Assembly (NCBI GenBank): GCA_016720595.1
Contig: JADKKI010000001.1
Span: 434,001 to 498,000, forward strand
DNA from: Myxococcales bacterium
GTDB lineage: Bacteria > Myxococcota_A > Polyangia > Haliangiales > Haliangiaceae
Direction of reading: 5' to 3'
DNA length: 64,000 bases
Part shown: piece by piece, positions 18,310 to 27,798 of the stretch
Numbering within the stretch: the stretch's first letter is position 1
Layout: every line of letters begins with the position of its first letter
Program-made: the position numbers and the translations under genes
Notes under the pieces: model-generated
The model's database searches: none
Seen by the model: only the letters and a program-made list of their open reading frames with translations
Told to the model about the DNA's origin: nothing

Positions 18310-20096
18310 CGCACGTCGAGGCCCTTCTTCTCACACAACGTGATGATCCGGCGGCGCATGCCTCCGTTGCGGCCGAGCTGATTGAGGGCAGCGTTGACCC
18401 CCTCGAGATCCTTGCGCTCGCACGCGACGAGGCCCTTGATCATCGCGCCGGCGGCCTGCTGGCGCGCGCCACCGCGGTTGACGGCGGCGTTCGCAAGCCG
18501 GACCGCGGTGTCGTAGTCGCCACTCCGAAACGCATCGTTGGCGCGCTTCAACATCCCCTTCACGTCCTCGTCGTCGTCGGCGGCGCCGCCCTCGTCGGGT
18601 GGATCCGTGACGATCGGCGGCTTGGGCGTGTCCTTGATGATGGGCGGCTTGGGCGTGTCCTTGACGATCGGCGGCTTGGACGCGACGCCGGCGTCGGTGC
18701 CGGTTGCCGCTACCGCTCCTGCATCGGGTGGGGTGATCACTGCGGTCGCGGCATCGGGCGTGACCGCGGCGACCTGGACGGCGGCGTCAGGCGTGACGGC
18801 GGCGACCTGAACGGCGGCATCGGGAGGCGTGGTGGCAGGGAGCTTCTGCGCCTGATGCTCGGGCGGCTTGGTCGCCGTCGCCTCGGGCTTTCGCATCACG
18901 AAGTACATGATCGCCGCCGTCGCCGCGACCACGGCGATGCCGCCGAGGATCATGAGCGTCGGCTTCTTCGCCGGCGCCGGGGCGGCGCTGGTGGCCGCGA
19001 GCCCGACCCGGTGGCCAGGATCGCTGGCGTTGCCGCGCGACGACACCGAGTCCACGGTCGGCGACGAACCGCGCACAGCGGGGCCGACGATGATCGGCAC
19101 CGGCGTGGGGGCGGTGCCGTAGTCGCCCGAGCCCATCGTGTCGCCCAGGGCATCGGGGTTCGAGATCTTCTTCGACCCGCTCGCGAACCCGAGCTCGGTC
19201 GCCGGCTTGGTGATCATCGACGGACGGAACGTGGAGAGCTCGGTGCCGGTGAGCGCCTCGACGAAGTTCGAGACCGTGGCGAACCGCTCCTCCGAGGGCT
19301 TGGCCATCGCCTGGCGGATCGCATTCGCCACACCATCGGGGACGGTGTCCGAGATCGGGGCGGGCTGCTCGTAGACCACCTTGAACACGACCTCGGGGAT
19401 CGAGGCGCCCGTGAACGCGGGGTGGCCGCACAGCATCTCGTAGACGATCGAGCCGAGCGCGAACACATCGGTGCGCTCGTCGACGCTGTCGTGCCGTCCC
19501 GTGGCCTGCTCCGGCGCCATGTACTGCGGCGTGCCGAGCAGCGCGCTCTCCTGGGTCTTCACCGTCTCCGACCCTCGCCACTTGGAGATCCCGAAATCGA
19601 GGACCTTCGCCACCTCCACGTGGTGGCCGTCGACCTCCATCGGGACCAGGAAGATGTTCTGCGGCTTGAGATCGCGATGGACGATGCCCTCCCGGTGCGC
19701 CGCCGCGAGCGCCGAGCCGACCTGGCGCACGATCGTCATCACCTGATCGAGCGGGATCGGTCCCTGTGCGAGGCGCTGGGCGAGCGTCTGACCCTCGAGG
19801 TACTCGAGCACCAGGTAGGGGACGCCATCGGGCGTGACGTCGAAGTCGTGGACCTCGACAATGTTGGGGTGGTTCACGCGGGTGGCGATCTGCGCCTCAC
19901 GCTTGAACCGGAGCTGGATGTCCGGGTCCGTGATCTCGGTGTGCAGGACCTTGATGGCGACCCGCTTGTCCGTGAGGGTGCGATGCCGCGCCACGAACAC
20001 GGCCCCCATGCCGCCACGGCCGATCAGGGCCTCGATCACGTACTTATCGATCACCGACCCGACGTCGATCGCCGACCGAGCGGGTGAATTCGCCAT
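18306..20096 (-). CDS. Transmembrane Ser/Thr protein kinase (Hanks type) with extracellular tail
   Basis: 596 residues. The N-terminal kinase domain has every subdomain landmark: glycine loop LIGRGGMGAVF, VAIK lysine, HRDLKPQN catalytic loop, DFG, GTPQYMAPEQ and DVFALGSIVYEML. After a juxtamembrane linker comes one membrane helix (LMILGGIAVVAATAAIMYFV), then a repetitive periplasmic segment in which TPDAAVQVAAV occurs twice and KPPI(V/I)KDTP twice. A final helical domain (MLKRANDAFRSGDYDTAVRLA) looks TPR-like. Such kinases phosphorylate regulators and are abundant in myxobacteria. It is divergent, with only 26 bp between starts, from two paralogous secreted proteins that may be linked to its signal. 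Confidence 0.93.
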   Translation of the reverse strand: MANSPARSAIDVGSVIDKYVIEALIGRGGMGAVFVARHRTLTDKRVAIKVLHTEITDPDIQLRFKREAQIATRVNHPNIVEVHDFDVTPDGVPYLVLEYLEGQTLAQRLAQGPIPLDQVMTIVRQVGSALAAAHREGIVHRDLKPQNIFLVPMEVDGHHVEVAKVLDFGISKWRGSETVKTQESALLGTPQYMAPEQATGRHDSVDERTDVFALGSIVYEMLCGHPAFTGASIPEVVFKVVYEQPAPISDTVPDGVANAIRQAMAKPSEERFATVSNFVEALTGTELSTFRPSMITKPATELGFASGSKKISNPDALGDTMGSGDYGTAPTPVPIIVGPAVRGSSPTVDSVSSRGNASDPGHRVGLAATSAAPAPAKKPTLMILGGIAVVAATAAIMYFVMRKPEATATKPPEHQAQKLPATTPPDAAVQVAAVTPDAAVQVAAVTPDAATAVITPPDAGAVAATGTDAGVASKPPIVKDTPKPPIIKDTPKPPIVTDPPDEGGAADDDEDVKGMLKRANDAFRSGDYDTAVRLANAAVNRGGARQQAAGAMIKGLVACERKDLEGVNAALNQLGRNGGMRRRIITLCEKKGLDVR

Positions 20097-20107
20097 CCTC
20101 ACGATCG

Positions 20108-20113
20108 TATAAT
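20108..20113 (+). promoter_or_regulatory. Consensus -10 element, near-leaderless promoter
   Basis: A perfect TATAAT lies nine bases before the ATG at 20123, in the 26-bp gap between the kinase gene and the first secreted paralogue. Transcription would start at about 20119-20121, leaving almost no 5' leader. The -35 position (TGAATT, 20085-20090) is weak. Confidence 0.45.
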
Positions 20114-20122
20114 GAGACACCG

Positions 20123-20947
20123 ATGCGTGCACGAGGTTGGGTCGTTGCCGGGATCCTGGGGGTCGCTTCTGTGGCCTCGCCGATGGCCTCTTCTGTGGCC
20201 TTTGCTCAGCCCAAGGACACAGAACCCAAGCCAAGTCCGGTCGATATCAAGGACATCCGGGACAAGCTGCTGGTGTTCCAGGACAAGACCGGGGGCACCT
20301 ACGTCGTCTACTTCGCGGACGACAGTGGCAGCAGCAGCCGGGTCTGGTACGGCACCGGGAAGCAGCTCTACGAGCAGATCGTGATCGGGCGCTCCCGCGA
20401 TGGGGACTCCTGGAGCGTCTCCACCTGGGCACCCCGCGTGGCCGAGATCCGCCCTGGCCAGATCAGCAAGCGCGCCGACGGGACCTTCGAGAAGACGTGC
20501 GATGGCAAGGACGATGCCGTGCTCGCGCTGCTCACCGGCGACAAGGCCAAGGCGATCATCAGCAAGTCCGGGTTCTTCAGCTCGGCGCTGGTCCGCCGCC
20601 CGCACCTGTTCGCACGCGATGACTCGGGCGTCTATTACTACGTGGATCACCTCGACGCCGCCCACGGCGGCAAGGGCTTCCGCGTGTTCATCGGCAAGAA
20701 GGGCGCGATGAAGCAGATGTCCTTGACCGATGTCGCGAGCGACAGCGCCGGTCAGGTGTTCTCGACCAAGACCGGTGATCTCCGCCTGGTCAACACGGCA
20801 CAGGGCGACACCAAGCCCAACACCAAGTGGATCCGTGGCGAGAAGAAGACCGATCTGATCCAGCTCGATCTCGACGTCAACTCGCCGATCATCTTCAAGG
20901 ACCTCGGCATCTACAAGTTCACCGGAACCGTGTGCGACAACATCTAG
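20123..20947 (+). CDS. Secreted protein, first of two tandem paralogues
   Basis: 274 residues with a Sec signal (GWVVAGILGVASVASPMASSVAFA) and predicted cleavage after AFA. The mature domain shares a clear block with the next gene: GVYYYVDHLDAAHGGKGFRV, then FIGKKGAMKQMSLTDV and FSTKTGDLRLV. Both proteins end in a conserved short C-terminal VCDN/VCDD motif. The family is unknown to me; beta-rich content suggests a periplasmic binding or sensing domain. It is divergent from a transmembrane kinase, suggesting a possible functional link (inference only). Confidence 0.7.
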   Translation: MRARGWVVAGILGVASVASPMASSVAFAQPKDTEPKPSPVDIKDIRDKLLVFQDKTGGTYVVYFADDSGSSSRVWYGTGKQLYEQIVIGRSRDGDSWSVSTWAPRVAEIRPGQISKRADGTFEKTCDGKDDAVLALLTGDKAKAIISKSGFFSSALVRRPHLFARDDSGVYYYVDHLDAAHGGKGFRVFIGKKGAMKQMSLTDVASDSAGQVFSTKTGDLRLVNTAQGDTKPNTKWIRGEKKTDLIQLDLDVNSPIIFKDLGIYKFTGTVCDNI

Positions 20948-21747
20948 CCGTCGCACTGTACGGCGTGCTGGCGGTGACCGCCGCCCACGCGGACAAGAGC
21001 GGTGACAAGCTCCGGAAGACGGCCAAGCCGATCGACATCACGCCGATGGTCGACAAGGTCGACGTCTATCGGGACGACACCGGCTTTGTCCTCGTCACGC
21101 CGAAGCCCGGCGCGATCCAGCACGGGGCGTCAGACGAGCTCGAGAACTGGGTGTTCTACGGCAACGGCAAGACCCTCTATCAGCAGCGCGTCGTCGGCAC
21201 CGGGGTCAACGGCGTGAAGTTCGAGTGGGTGCTGTGGTCGCCGCGCGTGAAGGGGATCCCCCACGCGCACGTCAACTCCGATGCGAAGGGTGTGGAGGTC
21301 CACTGCTCGAAGGGCAAGGACGGCGATCAGCGGCTGGCGGCGGTGCCACCCGATCAGGCCAAGGCATTGCTCGCCAAGGCGACGTTCCTCCCGCCGCTGT
21401 GGCAGCGCAGCGCGCACTTCCTCGCGCGCGATGACGAGGGTGTGTACTTCTTCGTGGACGAGCTCCGCGAGGAGTACGGCGGCAAGGGCTACCGCGTGTT
21501 CATGGGCAAGAAGGGCCTGATGAAGGAGCTGGCGATGACCAACATCGTCAGCGACACCGCGGGCGAGATCTACGCGACCAAGACCGGCGAGCTGAAGATC
21601 GTGGCGGGCAGCGATGGCAAGGCGTTCTGGCGCAAGGGTGGGAAGAAGACCGAGCTCATCGTCCTCGACCTCCAGGACAATCGGTACCTGATCTATCGCG
21701 AGCTGGGGCTCTACGGCTCGCTCGGCGTGGTCTGCGACGACACGTGA
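20932..21747 (+). CDS. Secreted protein, second of two tandem paralogues
   Basis: 271 residues from a GTG start at 20932 that overlaps the end of the previous gene by 16 bp, so the two are translationally coupled. The signal MRQHLAVALYGVLAVTAAHA ends in AHA. The mature part aligns with the upstream paralogue (GVYFFVDELREEYGGKGYRV, FMGKKGLMKELAMTNIVSD, YATKTGELKIV) and ends in GVVCDDT. Divergence between copies is moderate, so the duplication is not recent. Function unknown. Confidence 0.7.
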   Translation: MRQHLAVALYGVLAVTAAHADKSGDKLRKTAKPIDITPMVDKVDVYRDDTGFVLVTPKPGAIQHGASDELENWVFYGNGKTLYQQRVVGTGVNGVKFEWVLWSPRVKGIPHAHVNSDAKGVEVHCSKGKDGDQRLAAVPPDQAKALLAKATFLPPLWQRSAHFLARDDEGVYFFVDELREEYGGKGYRVFMGKKGLMKELAMTNIVSDTAGEIYATKTGELKIVAGSDGKAFWRKGGKKTELIVLDLQDNRYLIYRELGLYGSLGVVCDDT

Positions 21748-21795
21748 CCCGCTCGCGGCCTTGAATCCGCCGCCGTGATCGCTTCTGCTCGCGGC

Positions 21796-22557
21796 ATGAA
21801 GCTAAACGGTGCCGTCGTCCTCGTCACGGGTGGTGCGTCGGGTCTCGGAGGCGCCACGGTGCGCCGGCTGGTCGCCGGTGGCGCCAAGGCCGTCATCGTC
21901 GATCGCGACGAGGCGCGCGGTACGGCGCTCGCCGCCGAGCTCGGTGCGGTGTTCGCCAAGGCCGACGTCACGGATGCGGCCGAGGTCGAGGCCGCCGTCG
22001 CGGTCGCGCAGAAGCTCGGGCCGCTGCGCGTCGCCGTCTCGTGCGCCGGTGTGGGCTGGGCCTCGCGCACCCTCGACAAGACGGGCAAGCCGCACGATCT
22101 CGATCTGTTCAAGACGGTGATCGGCATCAACCTCGTCGGGACCTTCAACGTGCTGCGCCTCGCGGCGGCCGCGATGTCGAAGACCGATCCGCTCGAGTTC
22201 GGCGAGCGCGGCGTGATCGTCAACACCGCCTCGGTCGCCGCGTTCGATGGCCAGATCGGGCAGATCGCGTATGCCGCGTCGAAGGCCGGCGTGGTCGGTA
22301 TGACGCTGCCCGCCGCGCGCGACCTCGCGCCCGCCGGCATCCGCGTGGTCACGCTCGCGCCCGGCATCTTCGACACGCCGATGCTCGGCTCGCTGTCCGA
22401 GGAGGTCCGCGCCGCGCTGACCAAGGACGTGGTGTTCCCGAAGCGCCTCGGTGATCCGGCGGAGTACGGCGCGATGGTCGCGGCGATCGTGGAGACCGGC
22501 TATCTCAACGGCGAGACGATCCGGCTCGACGGCGCGCTGCGCATGCCGCCGAAGTAG
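21796..22557 (+). CDS. Short-chain dehydrogenase/reductase, 3-hydroxyacyl-CoA dehydrogenase type 2-like
   Basis: 253 residues, normal for classical SDRs. It has the NAD-binding TGGASGLG, the acidic VDRDE following strand 2 (NAD preference), the structural NTAS serine and the catalytic YAASK. The insertion around TLDKTGKPHDLDLFKTVIGINLVGTF is typical of HSD17B10/FadB2x-type enzymes that oxidise 3-hydroxyacyl-CoA. ATG at 21796 matches the family N-terminus; a GTG seven codons upstream is possible. It is a likely fatty-acid or branched-chain degradation enzyme. It converges with the lipoprotein gene at 22563. Confidence 0.88.
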   Translation: MKLNGAVVLVTGGASGLGGATVRRLVAGGAKAVIVDRDEARGTALAAELGAVFAKADVTDAAEVEAAVAVAQKLGPLRVAVSCAGVGWASRTLDKTGKPHDLDLFKTVIGINLVGTFNVLRLAAAAMSKTDPLEFGERGVIVNTASVAAFDGQIGQIAYAASKAGVVGMTLPAARDLAPAGIRVVTLAPGIFDTPMLGSLSEEVRAALTKDVVFPKRLGDPAEYGAMVAAIVETGYLNGETIRLDGALRMPPK

Positions 22558-22562
22558 GACCG

Positions 22563-23480
22563 TTACTGGCAGCTGCGCGTCGCCGTCCACAGATCGGCCG
22601 AGCCGTCGCCGGCGAATGGATTGGGGCCATCGTAGACCAGGTACATCGTGGTGCCATCGCGGCTCAGCCGTGGGCACGAGTCGCCCTTCGTCGTGCTCAG
22701 CTCGGGGACGACGTGTGGCGCGCCGAACGCGGCGCCGAGCGCGGTGCGGTGGGCCGTCCAGATGTCGAAGTCGCCGATGCTGCCGGCGCGATCGGAGGTG
22801 AACCAGATGTCGAGGCCATCCGGCGACACGGTGGGTTCGCTCACGTGCCCCGCGGCCTCGAGCTCGGTCATCGTGGTGGAGAGCCCGAACGGGCTCGCGC
22901 GATCGGCGCGACGCGTGACCTTGAACTGGAGCGACGTGATCGTGGGCCCCGACAGGTACCAGAGCTCGAGTCCATCCGGCGTCAGCCACGGATCGAACTG
23001 AACGCCCGCATCGTTGAGCTCCGCGATCGGGCTCGGCGGCGCGAACGTGCCGGTCGGCGTGGTCCGACTGGTCTGCCACAGATCATAACCACCCTCACCA
23101 CCCGGTCGATCGCTCGTGAACATCATCACGAGGCCGTCCTCCGAGAGCGTGACCACGAGATCCTGACCGTTGGAGTTCACCTCGGTCACCTCCACCGGTG
23201 CCGCACCCACCGGGCGCGAGACCCAGACGTTGCCGCCCGCGTTCGGTGAGGTCCTGAAGCTGTGGAAGTACAGGGCCTGGGTGTTCTGGGTCGGCATCGC
23301 ATCCCAGTCATCGGTGGCCGAGTTGACGCCGGGGATCTTCACGGGCGGCGAGAACGCGGTCCAGGTGCACGGGGCGTCCGCGGCGCCATCGGTCGGCGCC
23401 TGGCCGAGATCGTCGAAGCCGATCCGACCACACCCGACGAGCGTGAGCAGTGCCAGGCCCCAGGGCAGACGCGCACTCAC
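22563..23480 (-). CDS. Lipoprotein with PD40/TolB-like beta-propeller
   Basis: About 305 residues. From the GTG at 23480 the signal MSARLPWGLALLTLVGC ends in a lipobox; an ATG at 23513 is an alternative. The mature protein is a propeller with repeated blades carrying the PD40 signature: LVVTLSEDGLVMMFTSDRPGG, FDPWLTPDGLELWYLSG, SEPTVSPDGLDIWFTSDRAG and CPRLSRDGTTMYLVYDG. These repeats bind partners in Pal/TolB-type envelope proteins. In the raw sequence it reads through from the upstream transglycosylase only because of the frame break near 23605. Confidence 0.8.
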   Translation of the reverse strand: MSARLPWGLALLTLVGCGRIGFDDLGQAPTDGAADAPCTWTAFSPPVKIPGVNSATDDWDAMPTQNTQALYFHSFRTSPNAGGNVWVSRPVGAAPVEVTEVNSNGQDLVVTLSEDGLVMMFTSDRPGGEGGYDLWQTSRTTPTGTFAPPSPIAELNDAGVQFDPWLTPDGLELWYLSGPTITSLQFKVTRRADRASPFGLSTTMTELEAAGHVSEPTVSPDGLDIWFTSDRAGSIGDFDIWTAHRTALGAAFGAPHVVPELSTTKGDSCPRLSRDGTTMYLVYDGPNPFAGDGSADLWTATRSCQ

Positions 23481-23548
23481 GCGACCAGCATAACCGAACC
23501 CGCGACCGGGCATCAGCGGGTTGCCAGGGCAGGCAGGCGAGCGTGCGC

Positions 23549-25943
23549 TCAGGGCTTCGGCAGCAGCTCGGTCGGGATCGTCAGCGGCATGGTCGGCACG
23601 GTGCTCGTACAGCCACGAGTATGTGAAGTACGTCCCGAGCACGCGCTTGGAGTAGTTGCGCGCCTGATCATCGACGATGCCTTCGACGAACTCGTCGGCA
23701 TCCCAGGTGCCACGGACCTTCAGCATCCGCTTCACGGCGGCGGGGCCTGCGTTGTAGCCGGGCGGCACGAGCGCGGTGAAGCCCTTGAAGTTCTTGAACA
23801 GGAAGCCGAGGAACCGGCCGCCCACGGTCACGTTCTTCTCGGGGTCGAACATGCTCTCGCGCGTGGGCGGGATGTCCGTGCCCTTCGCGAAGTCCTTCGC
23901 GGTGACGGGGATCATCTGCGTGAGGCCCCACGCGTTCGCGTACGACTCGGTGAACGGATCGAACGCGCTCTCCTCGCGTACGATGCCGATCTGCATCGCG
24001 AACGGCGTGTTGTTGAGCGTGGCGTGACGGCGCAGCAGCTCCTCGTACGCGAGCGGATAAGCGATCTGCCAGCGCGCGCGGTTGGCGCCGCTCGGCCATG
24101 CCTTGCGGTAGTCGAGGATGTGCCAGCGCGTCGGCCAGTGCGAGGTCGCATAGCGGCCGGCCTTGTCGTAGAGGAACGCGATCGCCCACAGCTTCTCGAT
24201 CGTCGCGGGATCGTCGACGCGCTTCTTGTCCGTCGGTGGCGTCAGCTTGAGCTTCTTGAGCTCGATCTCGGCGGGACCACCGAGGCCCAGGCGGAGCAGC
24301 TCCATCGCGCGGAGAAAACCCGGCGTGCCCCACTCGACGCGCGGTCCGAACGTGAACGCGGGCGCCTTCGGATCGTAGCCCTTCGGATCGGCGGACAGCT
24401 CGGCGACCAGCGCCTCGAAGCGCGCCGGCCGGGTCTCGCGCAGGCGGTTCAGGCCCTCGAGCGCGTAGTACGCCGTGGGGTACGCGCGGATGCCTGCCTC
24501 CCACGAGGCCACCGCATCGTCCTTCTTGTTCTTCGCGAGGTACGCGCGGCCGAGCCAGTACTGCGCCTGGCCCTCACCGAAGTAGTTGTCGTCGTGGGGG
24601 ACGAGCTCGATCTGCTTCTTCCACCACTTGATCGCCTCGTCGTACTGCTTGTCCTTCCACGCGCGCCAGCCGAGCCGCCACATTGCCTCGGCGACGTTGT
24701 CACCATCCGGGAACCGCTTGGGCAGCGAGGACAGGACCTCCACGACCTTCTTCGCGTTGCCGAGGCTCGTCCACTCCTCGCCCTCGCGCAGCAGCGCATC
24801 GTCCGCGTAGCTGTGCTTCGGATCGATCTTCTGCGCCGCCTGGTACGCGGTGATCGCGGTCTCGTGCTGGCCGTTGAACGCGTACGAGCGGCCCGCCTGG
24901 TACAGGCTCTTGATCTCGAGGTCCTTGTTCGCGGCGGTCTTGCACGCCACGGCGGCGTCATCGAACATCGGCGCCGCGCCCTTGCGATCGCGTGCCTTGA
25001 ACCGGCTCTGTGCGCGGTGATACGCGGCGACGCACTTGTCGGCGGGCGTGATCGCAGGATCGGCGAGCGCGGTGGCGAACTCCGCCTCGGACTCGGGATT
25101 CCGCATGCCATCGAACAGCTCCTTGGCCTTCACGATGTGCTCGGCGGACGTCAGGTTCTCGAGGGCCTTGGGATCGAGGGCCTTGAGCCGCTCGGTAGAC
25201 TTGGTGGCCCACGAGCTCAGCGGATCATCGATCGTGATCTGGCGGTACAGCCGCACCGTCTCCGCGGCCTCGGCCTTCGCGGCCTCGAGCGCCTCGGCCT
25301 GACGGAACCGAGCCTCGGAGCGGCGCGGGCCATCGGGGCGGCGGGTCAGGTAGTCCTTGTAGTGCGCGGCCGTCTTCACCGGATCGTTCATCCCGCGGAG
25401 CACGTCGCCGACGAGCAGCTCGGCATCGGCGCCCTGGATCGAGTCAGCGCCGATCGCCTTGGCAGCGGCGAGCGCCTCGGCGCCCTGCTTGCCGAAGTAC
25501 AGCGCGCGCGCGCGGTGGTAACCGAGGAAGTCAGCGAGCAGGGGCAGCCCCTTGGCCGCAGCCTCGAACTGCTGCGCCGAGCGGGTCCAGTTGCCGATCT
25601 CCTCGTTGCACAAGCCGAGCATGACGTCGAGGCGCGCCGCATCGTCGCCGGTCGCGGTCTTGCGCGCGGCCTCGAATGCAGTGCGTGCGTCCTTGTAGTG
25701 TTGCAGCGCGTACGCCGCGGCGCCGACCTTCGCGTCGCCGGTCTGGAAGTACGGCTGCGCCATGCTCTCGGACAGCGGCGCCGGGGTGCCGGCGGGAGGT
25801 GTGACCGTGGGTGGGGGAGCGACCACGGCGGCGTCGCCCTGGATGCTCGGAGGCGGCGTGGCACGCGTGTGCATCGTGCCTTGCCGGTGAGAGTCGTCGC
25901 CCGAGCAGGCCACGACCGCGAACACGAGCCAGAGTCCCCGCAT
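23549..25943 (-). CDS. Soluble lytic murein transglycosylase-like lipoprotein with TPR-like superhelix; frame break near C-terminus
   Basis: The leader MRGLWLVFAVVAC carries a lipobox. A long helical solenoid of TPR-like repeats follows (AAYALQHYKDARTAFEAAR, KVVEVLSSLPKRFPDGD, YDEAIKWWKKQIELVP), as in Slt70. The C-terminal SLT domain has the catalytic glutamate in IVREESAFDPF, then YANAWGLTQMIPVTA and PPGYNAGP. The enzyme cleaves the MurNAc-GlcNAc bond of peptidoglycan. After YFTYSWLYEH the frame as given runs on into the next gene. One frame over, it reads PTMPLTIPTELLPKP and stops at 23549-23551, a natural ending. I therefore place a one-base error at about 23600-23612. Confidence 0.88.
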
Positions 25944-26020
25944 GCAGTGACCCTAGCAACGTGGATCCCCTGGGACAAATTCCCAGCGACGAAGACCCCT
26001 TAGCGAACCCTGCGGGGCTC

Positions 26021-26938
26021 TTAGCGGAGGGTCAGGCGGCTCACGCGGTTGCGCCCCGCGTCCTTGGCCCGGTAGAGCGCCCGGTCGGCCGAGGTGATCA
26101 GCTCCTCGATCGTCTCGGCGTTGGTGGTGGGGTAGCCCGCGGCGCCGACCGAGACCGTGGCCCGCAGCTCGAGCCCGCCGAACGGGGTCACGGTCTGCTC
26201 CACCAGCTTGCGCAGCCGGTCTGCGAGCTGGATCGCCGGATCGAGCGGGATCGCGCGCAGGATGATCGCGACCTCCTCGCCACCGAACCGCGCGACCACA
26301 TCTTCGTTGCGGACCGCCTTGGTCAGGATGCCCGCGAGGTTGATCAGCACGGCATCGCCGGCGAGGTGGCCGTGCGTGTCGTTGACCTTCTTGAAGTGAT
26401 CGAGATCGAGCATCAGGAGCGACACGCTCGCCTCGTGGCGGCGCGCGAACTTGAGCTCGCTATCGAGCCGATCGAGGAAGTACCGCTTGTTGAACAGCCG
26501 CGTCAGCGGATCGCGCAGCGCGGACGACATGAGGTTCTCGTGGAACGACTCGTCGATCTCGTCGTGATAGGCGAACCGCAGCACGGTGGTGCGCCCGACC
26601 TGGATCTTGTCGCCATCGCGCAGCGGCGTGCGGTCGGTGATCCGAACGCCGTTGACGAACGTGCCGTTCCGGCTGCCGAGATCCTCCACCCACAGCTGAT
26701 CCGTATCGAGACGGACGCGTGCGTGCTGGCGCGAGACGCCATCATCGATCAGCCGCACCAGCGCATCCTGCGCGCGTCCGATCCCGTGTTCGCCGCGCGG
26801 CAGCTTGAACATCGAGCCCGTCGCTGTACCGGTCAGCACGGTCAGGCACGGCCGATTGCGGAGCGGGTGCTCTCCGGAGACCGCCGTCAACTCGGCCGTC
26901 TCGGTCGACGTGGTGTCCTCGTCCCAGCTCTCGGCCAC
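26021..26938 (-). CDS. FHA-GGDEF protein (diguanylate cyclase)
   Basis: 305 residues. An N-terminal forkhead-associated domain (GIGRAQDALVRLIDDGVSRQHA, GSRNGTFVNG) recognises phosphothreonine. It is joined to a GGDEF domain (DPLTRLFNKRYFLDRL, LDLDHFKKVND). The active-site motif is GGEEV; the usual fifth residue F is V, a tolerated change. The inhibitory RxxD site (RNED) sits exactly five residues before it, so product feedback is likely. The protein should make cyclic di-GMP in response to Ser/Thr kinase signals, which fits a genome with Hanks kinases. No membrane segment. Confidence 0.92.
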   Translation of the reverse strand: MAESWDEDTTSTETAELTAVSGEHPLRNRPCLTVLTGTATGSMFKLPRGEHGIGRAQDALVRLIDDGVSRQHARVRLDTDQLWVEDLGSRNGTFVNGVRITDRTPLRDGDKIQVGRTTVLRFAYHDEIDESFHENLMSSALRDPLTRLFNKRYFLDRLDSELKFARRHEASVSLLMLDLDHFKKVNDTHGHLAGDAVLINLAGILTKAVRNEDVVARFGGEEVAIILRAIPLDPAIQLADRLRKLVEQTVTPFGGLELRATVSVGAAGYPTTNAETIEELITSADRALYRAKDAGRNRVSRLTLR

Positions 26939-26959
26939 GCCGCACTGTACCGCGAGAGG

Positions 26960-27796
26960 TCAGGCCTGTGCCGCGAACCACGCCGCGATCGCCGCGAGCC
27001 GATGCCCGCGCTCCCCGAGCGACGCGGCGATGGCCTGCGCCTCGGCGCCGAGCACGCGCATCCGCTCGGCGGCGGCCTCCGCGAGGGCCCCGAACTCCCC
27101 GTCATCACGGTCATCGGCGTGCTGGAAGGCGATCCCGATCGCCATCCCGTAGCGCCCGAGGGCCGCGCAGGTCGCCGCCGGCGCTCCCGCGGCGATCGCG
27201 CCGAGCTCTGCGGCCGCGGCGAACAGCGCGCCGGTCTTCGCGGCGTGTAACCTCTCCACTGCGGCGAGCGTCGCCAGCTCACCGCGGGGCGCGGTCAGGT
27301 CGATCGCCTGCCCACCGAGTAGCTCGAGCGCGCCTGCCCGCCGGGCGAGGACGGCGATCGCCGCACCGGCGTGGGGACCGAGCTCGGCGAGCGTGCCGAA
27401 CGCCTGGGTCAGGAGGCCATCGCCGGCGAGGATCGCGATCGCCTCGCCGTAGGCGATGTGGACGGTCGGGCGGCCGCGGCGCTCGTCGTCATCATCCATC
27501 GCCGGCAGATCGTCGTGGACCAGCGTGTACGCGTGCAGCATCTCGATCGCCGAGGCCGCGGGAAGGGCGTTCTCGCGCACACCACCACAGGCCTCGGTCG
27601 CGGCGATCAACACCGCCGGCCGCAGCCGCTTGCCTGGCCCGGTGGCGGCGTAGTGCATCGCTTCGACGAGCTTTCCGGGATCATCGGCGGGCGGCGCGAG
27701 GCGACGCTCCAGATCGGCATCGACCTGCACGCGGATCTCGGCGAGAAACGCCACCAGCGCAGGCGGCGCACTCGAGGGTGCGAGGGTGGCCGTCAC
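26960..27796 (-). CDS. ispA: Polyprenyl (farnesyl/geranylgeranyl) diphosphate synthase
   Basis: About 278 residues. It condenses isopentenyl diphosphate with allylic diphosphates. The first aspartate-rich motif is HDDLPAMDDDDERRG and the second is FQHADDRDD (usually FQxxDDxLD). GPGKRLRPAV binds diphosphate. The residues just before the first motif (EMLHAYTLVHDD) fit a short-chain C15/C20 synthase. The GTG at 27796 is preferred; a TTG at 27802 overlaps the xseB stop. The xseB-ispA order is a common bacterial operon (often followed by dxs, not seen here). Confidence 0.9.
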   Translation of the reverse strand: MTATLAPSSAPPALVAFLAEIRVQVDADLERRLAPPADDPGKLVEAMHYAATGPGKRLRPAVLIAATEACGGVRENALPAASAIEMLHAYTLVHDDLPAMDDDDERRGRPTVHIAYGEAIAILAGDGLLTQAFGTLAELGPHAGAAIAVLARRAGALELLGGQAIDLTAPRGELATLAAVERLHAAKTGALFAAAAELGAIAAGAPAATCAALGRYGMAIGIAFQHADDRDDGEFGALAEAAAERMRVLGAEAQAIAASLGERGHRLAAIAAWFAAQA

Positions 27797-27798
27797 GA

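Noticed and set aside
22563..25943. A single 1,126-residue transglycosylase-propeller fusion
   Set aside because: The transglycosylase has a natural ending one frame over (stop at 23549-23551), and the propeller has its own lipoprotein signal; the fusion results from a frame break.
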